Assembly (NCBI RefSeq): GCF_029906645.1
Contig: NZ_JARYGZ010000005.1
Location: 62,001-126,000 of the forward strand
DNA from: Sphingomonas oryzagri
Lineage (GTDB): Bacteria > Pseudomonadota > Alphaproteobacteria > Sphingomonadales > Sphingomonadaceae
Reading direction: 5' to 3'
DNA: 64,000 nucleotides
The notes beneath the pieces are model-generated. The model was not told the DNA's origin, searched no databases, and was given only the letters and a program-made list of their open reading frames with translations. Of this stretch, positions 19,957 to 27,090 are shown in pieces. The translations under genes and the position numbers were made by a program. Numbering within the stretch: the first letter of the stretch is position 1; each line of letters begins with the position of its first letter.

Positions 19957-20460
19957 ATGGCCAGTCTTTATGCCGTCACCGTGCCCGTCTTCGCGAACAT
20001 GCTGGGCAATCTCGACCATCTGCTCGGCAAGGCGGCGGCGAGCGGGATCGACGAGAAGGCGCTGATCGAGGGCCGGCTGGCCGAGGATATGCTGCCGCTC
20101 ACCAAGCAGGTGCAGATCGCCTGCGACACCGCCAAGTTCGCCACCAAGCGCATCGCCGATGTGGACGCGCCGTCGATGGCCGATGACGAGACGACGATCG
20201 CCCAGCTGCGCGAGCGGATCGCCAAGACGGTGGCCTATCTGAATTCGGTCGATGCCGCCGCCTTTGAGGGCCGCGAAGAGGCCACCGTCATCCTGAAGGT
20301 GCGCGACAAGGACATGCCGTTCACCGCGCTGACCTACGCGACCAACTTCGCGCTGCCCAATTTCTATTTCCACGTCGCCACCGCCTACGCGATCCTGCGC
20401 ATGAAGGGCGTCGCGATCGGCAAGATGGACTATCTCGCCGGGGCCAAGGCGCCGGCCTGA
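19957..20460 (+). CDS. DUF1993-family protein
   Basis: A 167-residue helical protein of the DUF1993 family (DinB-like four-helix fold): [70 protein letters not shown]-type [20 protein letters not shown], and the terminal [30 protein letters not shown]. Members are abundant in proteobacteria and fungi without known activity; the His in FYFHVATAY is conserved. ATG 19957 has AAGGGAA upstream. It is divergent from uvrA across the LexA box and stands alone. Confidence 0.85.
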   Translation: MASLYAVTVPVFANMLGNLDHLLGKAAASGIDEKALIEGRLAEDMLPLTKQVQIACDTAKFATKRIADVDAPSMADDETTIAQLRERIAKTVAYLNSVDAAAFEGREEATVILKVRDKDMPFTALTYATNFALPNFYFHVATAYAILRMKGVAIGKMDYLAGAKAPA

Positions 20461-20494
20461 CGCGCGAACCGGTAGGACGGGCGGACCGGCCGCG

Positions 20495-20878
20495 TCAGGC
20501 GGTCCGCCCGTCGAAATCGGCGCGGTGGCCCTCGATCTGGTCGAGGTGCGCGCCCGCCCACTGGCCGAGCGCGTGCACCGGCTCGGACATCGATCGGCCG
20601 AGGTCGGTCAGCGCATATTCCACCTGCGGCGGCAGCGTCGGATAGACGGTGCGGCTGACCATCCCATCGCGCTCCAGCGCGCGCAGCGTGCGGGTCAGCA
20701 TCTGCTGACTGATGCCGCCGATCGTGCGCTTGATGTCGTTGAAACGGCGCGGGCGATCGCGCAGCACCATCACGATCATCACCGTCCACTTGTCCCCGAC
20801 CAGCGAGAGTACGGTGCTCAGCTTGCGGCACTGGTCGCTGATCTGGTGCGGCGGCGGGGGCGGGGCAGGCATATCCAT
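20495..20878 (-). CDS. HxlR-family (DUF24) transcriptional regulator, possible thiol sensor
   Basis: A 127-residue HxlR winged-helix regulator: CRKLSTVLSLVGDKWTVMIVMVLRDRPRRFNDIKRTIGGISQQMLTRTLRALERDGMVSRTVYPTLPPQVEYALTDLGRSM is the full family signature (helix pair, recognition helix SQQMLTRTL, wing TLPPQVEY). Cys17 precedes helix 1, the place of the redox-sensing Cys in YodB and HypR of Bacillus. It is transcribed away from an azoreductase gene across 89 bases, the same arrangement of functions as YodB/AzoR1, so it is probably a quinone- or electrophile-responsive repressor of that gene. That link is inferred. Confidence 0.88.
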   Translation of the reverse strand: MDMPAPPPPPHQISDQCRKLSTVLSLVGDKWTVMIVMVLRDRPRRFNDIKRTIGGISQQMLTRTLRALERDGMVSRTVYPTLPPQVEYALTDLGRSMSEPVHALGQWAGAHLDQIEGHRADFDGRTA

Positions 20879-20967
20879 GTGACCTGGTCCTAAAAATATG
20901 CGTTCTTGGCGGGTCGTAGGCCGTCACATAACTAGTCCTGGTCAATTTTCCAGACCGGAGGCGTAGC

Positions 20968-21549
20968 GTGAAACTCTTGCATCTCGATTCCAGCATCCTC
21001 GGCGACAATTCGGCGAGCCGCACCATCTCCGCCGCGATCGTCGAGCGGCTGACGACGGCCGATCCGGCGATCGAGGTCGAGTATCGCGATCTCGTCGCCG
21101 ATCCGGTGGACCACCTGACCATCGGCAGCTTCATGGCGCTGGCCGAGGGGGAGGAGCTGAAGCAGTTCCTCGAAGCCGACATCGTCGTGATCGGCGCCGG
21201 CTTCTACAATTTCACCATCCCGAGCCAGCTCAAGGCGTGGATCGATCGCATCACGGTGAAGGGCCACACATTCAGCTACAACGAGAACGGCCCGGTCGGC
21301 CTCGCCACCGGGAAGCGGGTGATCGTCGCGCTGGCGCGGGGCGGGGTCTACAATGCCGGCAGCCCGCGCGCCGGCTTCGAACATGCCGAGACCCTGCTGC
21401 GCGGCGTGTTCGGGCTGATCGGCTGCGAGGTGGAGGTGATCGTCGCCGAGGGCATCGCGATGGGCGACGAGGCCCGCCGCGTCGCCGTCGAGGGCGCGCT
21501 GGACCAGGCGAAGCGGATCGCGCCGGAGGCGGTCGGCGAGGCGGCCTGA
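20968..21549 (+). CDS. azoR: FMN-dependent NADH-azoreductase / quinone reductase
   Basis: A 193-residue flavodoxin-like enzyme of the AzoR/AcpD family: LHLDSSILGDNSASRTIS (FMN phosphate loop), DIVVIGAGFYNFTIPSQLKAWIDRI, the GPVGLATGKRVIVALARGGVY loop and LRGVFGLIGCEVEVIVAEG. It reduces quinones and azo compounds with NAD(P)H and protects from thiol-reactive quinones; cytoplasmic dimer. The start is GTG at 20968 with CGGAGGCG 6 bases upstream. Divergent to an HxlR regulator; CTGGTC occurs twice in the shared 89-base gap (20884-20889 and 20937-20942) and may belong to the operator. Confidence 0.92.
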   Translation: MKLLHLDSSILGDNSASRTISAAIVERLTTADPAIEVEYRDLVADPVDHLTIGSFMALAEGEELKQFLEADIVVIGAGFYNFTIPSQLKAWIDRITVKGHTFSYNENGPVGLATGKRVIVALARGGVYNAGSPRAGFEHAETLLRGVFGLIGCEVEVIVAEGIAMGDEARRVAVEGALDQAKRIAPEAVGEAA

Positions 21550-21719
21550 TCGGCGGTTGATGTCGGAGGGGCGCTCATGCCGGATGCGTGGGCGCCCGCT
21601 CCCTTTTCTCGGCTTCGGAGCAGCTTTCTGCCTCTGCCGTTGCCGTAATGGAGGCATCTCCGCTTAGAACAGAGGGTTGTTCTCCCTAGCCTCCCGTCCT
21701 TCGCGGCAGGGGGTGTCGG

Positions 21720-23339
21720 GTGGGCAACAGGCTGTATTACGGCGACAATCTGGACGTTCTTCGCGAGCATGTCCGCGATGAGAGCGTCGATCTCGTCTAT
21801 CTGGACCCGCCGTTCAATTCGAATACGGGCTACAATCTGCTGTTCGCTTCGGCGGCATCCAGCCGCGTGGAAGCCAGCATCGAGGCGTTCGACGACACCT
21901 GGACGTGGAGCGAGGCCTCCCGGAACGCGATGCTGGACATCGACGGCGGCTCCAACCGGACGCTGCAGGTGATGATGCGCGCCATGCACGACGCGCTCGG
22001 CGACAGTCCGCTGATGGCCTATCTGGCGATGATGGCGGTGCGGCTGGTCGAGCTGCACCGCGTGTTGAAGGGGACGGGGTCGCTTTATCTCCACTGCGAT
22101 CCGACGGCGAGCCACTACCTCAAGCTGGTGCTGGATGCAGTGTTCGGGGCGGAGAATTATCAGGCGGAAATTATCTGGCGACGGACAAACTCTCGAAGCA
22201 CTTCGGGTAAGTGGCCGCGCCTCCACGACACGATCTTCCACTATTCCAGAACATCAGCGGCAATATTTCACGCGCAAACGACATTGGGTGAAGTCGCGAA
22301 AGTCCCGCATACGTTGATAACCGGCGCCGATGGGCGAAAATATAATACTTTTGAGCTGACAGGAGCAGGGCGGACAAAGGAAGGCGAGAGTGGTAAGCCG
22401 TGGCGAAATTTCGACCCGGATCGGATGGGCCGGCATTGGGGGTACAGCCACACCCAACTCGATGAATGGGCCGCTGGCGGGCTAATACACTTCCCGGCCA
22501 AAAATGGATTTCCTCGTCGCCGTGCCGAGGAACCCTTTGATCCCAATAATCGACTTATAACTGTCGGGGATGTTTGGTCTGACATTGACCGGCTCAATCA
22601 AACGGCGAAGGAACGCCTCGGCTACCCGACCCAGAAGCCCCGCGCCCTTCTCGAACGGATCATCGCGGCCTCTTCCAATCCCGGCGACGTGGTGCTCGAT
22701 CCCTTCTGCGGGTGCGGGACGGCGGTGGATGCGGCGCAGAAGCTCGGGCGGCAGTGGATCGGGATCGACGTCACCCACATCGCGATTGGGATGATCGAGA
22801 ACCGGATGCGCGAGGGGCATGACGGCATCGTGTTCGACACGATCGGCGTGCCGAAGGATCTTGCTTCCGCCGAGCGGCTCGCCGCCGACGATCCGCACCA
22901 GTTCCAGCAATGGGTCAGCTGGCAGGTCGGCGGTTATCCGCGCGACAAGAAGGGCGGCGACAAGGGGGTGGACGGCTGGTTCAACTATCTGGCGCAAGGT
23001 TCGAAGATCGAGACCGGGGTGATCTCGGTGAAGGCCGGCGACAGCGTCAATCCCACGATGGTGCGCGATCTCGGCCGGGTGATGCAGCGCGACCGGCATC
23101 GCTTCGGCCTGTTCATCATGAAGGCGCTCCCCACGCGCGGGATGCGCGAGGAGGCGGCGTCGCATCCCACGATCGAGACCGAGTTCGGCCGCTTCCCGGC
23201 GCTCCAGATCGTCACGCTGGCGGAACTGATGCACGGCCACCGGCCGAAGCTGCCGCCGCTGATCAGTCCGGTGAAGAAGGCGGCGCGGGTGGAGACGCGC
23301 AAATCGCACCAGCCCGGCGCGCAGGGCAGCCTGCTCTGA
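21720..23339 (+). CDS. orphan beta-class DNA N6-adenine/N4-cytosine methyltransferase with nuclease-like C-terminal domain
   Basis: A 539-residue protein. The methyltransferase half has motif IV DPPF (residues 29-32), SLYLHCDPTASHYLK, a variable target-recognition region (about 150-285), then the YPTQKP motif and motif I LDPFCGCGTAVDAA, the order of beta-class enzymes. Residues about 400-515 (GGDKGVDGWFNYL, GVISVKAG, VRDLGRVMQRD, FIMKALPTRGMREEA) resemble a PD-(D/E)xK-type restriction-endonuclease domain seen fused to such methylases. So it may both modify and cut, or be a nuclease-dead orphan. The recognition region (22,140-22,560) is lower in GC than either end. Start GTG 21720, GGGGG upstream. 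No separate restriction gene is next to it. Confidence 0.85.
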   Translation: MGNRLYYGDNLDVLREHVRDESVDLVYLDPPFNSNTGYNLLFASAASSRVEASIEAFDDTWTWSEASRNAMLDIDGGSNRTLQVMMRAMHDALGDSPLMAYLAMMAVRLVELHRVLKGTGSLYLHCDPTASHYLKLVLDAVFGAENYQAEIIWRRTNSRSTSGKWPRLHDTIFHYSRTSAAIFHAQTTLGEVAKVPHTLITGADGRKYNTFELTGAGRTKEGESGKPWRNFDPDRMGRHWGYSHTQLDEWAAGGLIHFPAKNGFPRRRAEEPFDPNNRLITVGDVWSDIDRLNQTAKERLGYPTQKPRALLERIIAASSNPGDVVLDPFCGCGTAVDAAQKLGRQWIGIDVTHIAIGMIENRMREGHDGIVFDTIGVPKDLASAERLAADDPHQFQQWVSWQVGGYPRDKKGGDKGVDGWFNYLAQGSKIETGVISVKAGDSVNPTMVRDLGRVMQRDRHRFGLFIMKALPTRGMREEAASHPTIETEFGRFPALQIVTLAELMHGHRPKLPPLISPVKKAARVETRKSHQPGAQGSLL

Positions 23340-23428
23340 ATGTCCGTGACCCCGAAACAGGCCCTGATCGTACCCGAGACCATTCCCGAGTTGCGCCCGG
23401 CGCCAAGATAGGCGACGGTTTCGCGACC

Positions 23429-24163
23429 ATGGACGACGCACGATCCGACATCCGCTCCGCGCTCGGCCGCAATCTCACCCACGGCATGCTCGATGCGCTT
23501 GGCCGCGCGATCGTGACCGGGGGATATGGCGGCAAGGTCTTCCCCACCGAGGCGGACCTCGCCAAGCAATATGCCGTCAGCCGATCGGTCACGCGCGAGG
23601 CGGTGAAGATGCTCACCGCCAAGGGGCTGCTTTCCGCGCGGCCCCGGCAGGGCACGATCGTGCAGCCGGAGGGCAGCTGGAACCTGTTCGATTCCGACGT
23701 GCTGCGCTGGCTGCTGGAGCGGAAATTCTCGATCGGCCTGCTGCGCCAGTTCAGCGAGCTGCGCGTCTCGATCGAGCCGGCGGCGGCCGAACTCGCGGCG
23801 CGCACCGCCACGCCCGAGCGGCTGGCGCTGATCGACGCCGGCTATCGGCGGATGGTGGCGGCGGAGGCCGGCAAGGACGATACGCTGGATGCCGACATCG
23901 CCTTCCACGTCGCGGTGCTGGAGGCGTCTGGCAATCCTTTCTACGCGCAGTTCCGCGATGTGGTGGAGACGGCGCTGCGCACCTCGATCCGCTTCACCAA
24001 CCGCTTCAAGGGCCGCACCGCCAGCCTGCCGGCGCACAAGGCGGTGAAGGATGCGATCGAGGCGCGCGACCCGGCCGCCGCGCACGCCGCGATGACGCAG
24101 ATCATCGGGGAGGTGCTGGTGCTGATCGGCGAGGCCGGGCAGCAGGGCGGGACGGAGGGGTAG
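23429..24163 (+). CDS. GntR-family (FadR/FCD subfamily) transcriptional regulator
   Basis: A 244-residue regulator with an N-terminal GntR winged helix (ALGRAIVTGGYGGKVFPTEADLAKQYAVSRSVTREAVKMLTAKGLLSARPRQGTIV) and a C-terminal FCD effector domain (ELRVSIEPAAAELAA, DIAFHVAVLEASGNPFY, HKAVKDAIEARDPAAAHAAMTQII) whose Asp and His residues bind a metal and a small carboxylate or sugar acid. The sequence pattern WNLFDSDVLRWLLE is shared with the GntR gene at 51368. It is convergent with the GH5/aldose-epimerase operon and might regulate that glycan locus. The ATG at 23429 has only a weak ribosome binding site. Confidence 0.88.
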   Translation: MDDARSDIRSALGRNLTHGMLDALGRAIVTGGYGGKVFPTEADLAKQYAVSRSVTREAVKMLTAKGLLSARPRQGTIVQPEGSWNLFDSDVLRWLLERKFSIGLLRQFSELRVSIEPAAAELAARTATPERLALIDAGYRRMVAAEAGKDDTLDADIAFHVAVLEASGNPFYAQFRDVVETALRTSIRFTNRFKGRTASLPAHKAVKDAIEARDPAAAHAAMTQIIGEVLVLIGEAGQQGGTEG

Positions 24164-24174
24164 TCTCGGTTGCC

Positions 24175-24259
24175 CGTCGTTGCGAGCGTAGCGAAGCAAT
24201 ACAGAGCCGCGAGCGCTGCGCATCTGGATTGCTTCGTCGCCGTGCTCCTCGCAATGACG
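24175..24259. repeat. dispersed palindromic repeat (CATTGCGAG...GAAGCAAT family), intergenic
   Basis: An 85-base imperfect inverted repeat between convergent genes: CGTCGTTGCGAGCG and GCGAAGCAAT on the left, ATTGCTTCGTCGC and CTCGCAATGACG on the right. This core is a widespread extragenic palindrome in proteobacteria. It sits 12 bases after the GntR stop and may serve as a terminator or be a REP-type element. Confidence 0.75.
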
Positions 24260-24275
24260 AAGAGGGGAAGCGGAA

Positions 24276-25385
24276 TTACTCCCCGCTCGTCATCTTCTTG
24301 ATGAGATCGACCTCGGCCTGCCGATACGGCGTGCCGTCGGTATACAGCACGTCGTGGAACCACACGGTCGGCTCGCGCTGGACGTAGGGCACCTGCCAGC
24401 TGTCCCACGGCAGGTTGGTCTGCTCCTTGCCCTGCACGAAGCCCCAGTTGATCATGCCGACATGGTGCGCCTTGCCGATCGGCAGCGATCCGTCGAAGGT
24501 CGATCCCGCGCCGCGCGCCATGAACTCGGTGCAGATGATCGGGCGGCCATAGCCTTCCAGCATGGCGATGCGCTTCTCCATCTGCTCGGGCCAGCCGTAA
24601 TCGTGGAAGGTGATCACGTCGGACTGGCCGAGCTGCACGTCTTCCATCGCGCTGTGCCTGTCGCCCGGCGCCCATTCCATGTGCTGCCACACGCCGCTGG
24701 TGAGCGGCTGCGTCGGATTGGCACTGCGCGCCCATTCGAAGACGTGGGGGAGCAGCGCGGTGACCAGCGCGGCCTTGTTGGCGGGCTGGCCCTTATACTG
24801 GTCCGCGCCATTGTCCGGCTCGTTCCAGACGTCCCAGCCGAGGATGCGGTCGTCCTTGGCGAAGGCGCCGACGATGCCCTTCACGTAAGCCTCGAGACGC
24901 GGATACTGCTTCGGGTCCTCCAGCGCGGCGATGCCGGGCGACTGGACCCAGCCCGAATTGTGGACGCCGGGGATCGGCGGATGCTGCGGGCCGAGCTTCG
25001 GGTTGGGATCCCAGCAGCTGTCGAACAGCACGAACAGCGGCTTGATGCCGTGCTTGTGCGCGATCGTCAGGAAAGTGTCGATGCGCTTGGCGAAGCCCTT
25101 GGGATCCTGTTGCCAGAGCTGATCGTGGAGGAACACGCGCATCGTGTTCATGCCCATCTTCTGCGCCCAGCCCAGTTCCAGATCGATGCGGGCGGGATCG
25201 AACGTGTCGGCCTGCCACATCTCGAACTGGTTGATCGCGTTGGCGGGCAGGTAGTTCGAGCCGACCAGCCATTTCTGCTGGCCGTACCAGGCCTTCGCCT
25301 GCGCGGGCGTCCAGCGGTCGCGCGCGTGCGCCGGGGCCGCCAGCAGCGCGGTGCCGGCGAGGAGGGCGAGGATCGCCGATTTCAT
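24276..25385 (-). CDS. exported glycoside hydrolase, GH5-like (mannanase/cellulase fold)
   Basis: A 369-residue secreted enzyme (signal peptide MKSAILALLAGTALLAAPAHA). The TIM-barrel marks are WVGxN-like WLVGSNYLPANAINQFEMW, MNTMRVFLHDQLWQQD, the acid/base Glu in GWDVWNEPDNG and the nucleophile Glu in PIICTEFMARG, with the aromatic TFHDYGW between them. This is the clan-A plan of GH5 and relatives, most like mannan-active or uncharacterised exo-enzymes. It closes the minus-strand operon led by the TonB receptor at 31142, next to aldose epimerase and alpha-galactosidase genes, which makes a galactomannan-like substrate plausible. The ATG at 25385 has AGGGAG 8 bases upstream. Confidence 0.8.
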   Translation of the reverse strand: MKSAILALLAGTALLAAPAHARDRWTPAQAKAWYGQQKWLVGSNYLPANAINQFEMWQADTFDPARIDLELGWAQKMGMNTMRVFLHDQLWQQDPKGFAKRIDTFLTIAHKHGIKPLFVLFDSCWDPNPKLGPQHPPIPGVHNSGWVQSPGIAALEDPKQYPRLEAYVKGIVGAFAKDDRILGWDVWNEPDNGADQYKGQPANKAALVTALLPHVFEWARSANPTQPLTSGVWQHMEWAPGDRHSAMEDVQLGQSDVITFHDYGWPEQMEKRIAMLEGYGRPIICTEFMARGAGSTFDGSLPIGKAHHVGMINWGFVQGKEQTNLPWDSWQVPYVQREPTVWFHDVLYTDGTPYRQAEVDLIKKMTSGE

Positions 25386-25410
25386 GGTGGTCACTCCCTG
25401 ATGTGGTGCG

Positions 25411-26541
25411 TCAGCGCGCCGAGAAGCGGAAGACGATATGGTTTTCGTAAGTCTGGCCCGGATCGAGGCGGACGGAGCCGAACGCCGGGTGGTTGGGCGT
25501 ATCGGGGAACATCTGCGGTTCCAGCACGATCGCGTCGCCCTCGCGATAGATGTGGCCGGATTTGCCGGCGATCGTGCCGTCGAGGAAGTTGCCCGAATAG
25601 AATTGCAGGCCCGGCTGGTCGGAGAGGACCTCCATCACGCGGCCGGTGATCGGATCCTCGACGCGGGCCATCAGCTGCATGGCCTTGGGCTTGGCCTTGG
25701 TGATCACCCAATTGTGATCGTAGCCGCGCCCGAAGCGGAGCTGCTCGTCCCTGCCGTCCCGCACGCGCAGGCCGATCGCGGTGGGGGTGCGGAAGTCGAA
25801 CGGCGTGCCGGCGACGGGGCGCATCTCGCCGGTCGGGATCGCGGTGGCGTCGGTGGGGGTGTAGGCGGCGGCCGGGATCATCATCTTCAGCCCCATTGCA
25901 CCCGCGACCGAACCCTCGCCATCGAGGTTCCAGTAGGTGTGGTTGGAGAGGTTGACGACGGTCGGCTTGTCGGTGGTGGCGCCGTAATCGACCGCGAGGT
26001 TGCCCGCATCGTCGAGGCTGTAGGTGGCCGTGGCGGTGAGCGTACCGGGATAGCCCTGGTCGCCGTCGGGGCTGACGTAGCGCAAAGTCACGCTGGGCTT
26101 GGCCCCGCCTGTCGCCGAGACGACGGTCCACACCACCTTGTCGAAGCCCTTGGTGCCGCCGTGCAGCGCGTTGGGGCCGTCGTTGACCGGGGTCTGGTAC
26201 TCCTTGCCGTCGAGCGTGAAGCGGCCCTTGGCGATGCGGTTGGCGACGCGGCCCACCGTGGCGCCGAAATAATTGGGCTTGGCGATGTAGCCGGCGAGAT
26301 CGTCATAGCCGAGCACCACGTCGCCGGGCTTGCCGGTGCGATCGGGCGTGACCACCGACTGCACGCTGGCGCCGAGCGTGAGGATGGTCGCCTTCATGCC
26401 CTTGGTGTTGGCGAGGGTGATCGCCTCGACGGCGGTGCCGTCGGGCATCTGGCCGAAGGGCTTGCGCTGGATGGTGCCGGCAAAGGCTGGGGTCGCCAGA
26501 ATGGCGGTGAGGGCGATGGTGATGCCCGTCTTCGCGATCAT
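25411..26541 (-). CDS. galM: aldose 1-epimerase (galactose mutarotase), exported
   Basis: A 376-residue mutarotase with a signal peptide (MIAKTGITIALTAILATPAFA), so it should act in the periplasm on freshly released sugars. Family motifs: NRIAKGRFTLDGKEY, NALHGGTKGFDKVVW, the catalytic His in VVNLSNHTYWNL, GYDHNWV, QFYSGNFLDGT and the catalytic Glu in AIVLEPQMFPDTPNHP. It is very close to the second copy at 41629-42756. It lies 25 bases upstream of the GH5-like gene in the same operon. The 93-base gap to the GFA gene holds an AT-rich stretch (TTATATGATAA at 26604-26614) that may be a promoter or operator. Confidence 0.93.
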   Translation of the reverse strand: MIAKTGITIALTAILATPAFAGTIQRKPFGQMPDGTAVEAITLANTKGMKATILTLGASVQSVVTPDRTGKPGDVVLGYDDLAGYIAKPNYFGATVGRVANRIAKGRFTLDGKEYQTPVNDGPNALHGGTKGFDKVVWTVVSATGGAKPSVTLRYVSPDGDQGYPGTLTATATYSLDDAGNLAVDYGATTDKPTVVNLSNHTYWNLDGEGSVAGAMGLKMMIPAAAYTPTDATAIPTGEMRPVAGTPFDFRTPTAIGLRVRDGRDEQLRFGRGYDHNWVITKAKPKAMQLMARVEDPITGRVMEVLSDQPGLQFYSGNFLDGTIAGKSGHIYREGDAIVLEPQMFPDTPNHPAFGSVRLDPGQTYENHIVFRFSAR

Positions 26542-26634
26542 GTCGCTTGTGTCTCCTCTCCTGATGACCCGCTTGTGGGCCGGGCAGGGGAGGATGTCCA
26601 GAATTATATGATAAATGAATATTGCTGGAGGGGA

Positions 26635-27048
26635 TCAGGCGGGCTGGCCGATGATCCGCGCCTCGCGCACGTAGGTGAAGGCGCCCGCGCCGGACCAGCC
26701 GCGCCCGTCCGGATAGCGCAGCTCGACGCCGGCCAGATCGCGCTCGTCGGCCAGCCGCATGTTGACCCCGGCCACCGTGTTGCCGCCGAACTTCGCCACC
26801 GCGCTTTCGGTCAGCACGAAGTGGGTGGTGGTCCCGCAGGTCGGGCAGAAGCGGATCTCGGCGCCGGGATCCTTCTTGTCGGCGCGGCTGTAGCCGATCG
26901 TTGTGCCCGATACGCGGATCTCGGCCGGATCGTAATAGGCCCACACTGCGCCCGACTTGCTGCAGAGCGTGCAGTTGCACTCGTTGAGATAGTCGGGCTT
27001 TTTCGCGGTCTCGACGCGGGCTTGGCCGCACAGGCAGGTCAGGGTCAT
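26635..27048 (-). CDS. GFA-family (glutathione-dependent formaldehyde-activating enzyme-like) zinc protein
   Basis: A 137-residue protein with the full GFA zinc ligand set: CLCG near the N-terminus, CNCTLCSKSG, and CPTCGTTTHF. The family contains Gfa of Paracoccus but most members bind zinc and glutathione-like thiols with unknown substrates. It sits on the same strand inside a glycan-utilisation operon (42 bases after the GH27 gene), where its role is unclear. The start at 27048 reads MTLTCLCGQARVE. Confidence 0.85.
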   Translation of the reverse strand: MTLTCLCGQARVETAKKPDYLNECNCTLCSKSGAVWAYYDPAEIRVSGTTIGYSRADKKDPGAEIRFCPTCGTTTHFVLTESAVAKFGGNTVAGVNMRLADERDLAGVELRYPDGRGWSGAGAFTYVREARIIGQPA

Positions 27049-27090
27049 GAGCGCCTCATAGCAAAATCGGCGCGTGGCCGATACCGGCGC

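Noticed and set aside
24175-24259. Possible tRNA gene in the GntR/GH5 gap
   Set aside because: The folded shape is one long imperfect hairpin without a T-loop or CCA-type acceptor stem; it fits a dispersed palindrome.
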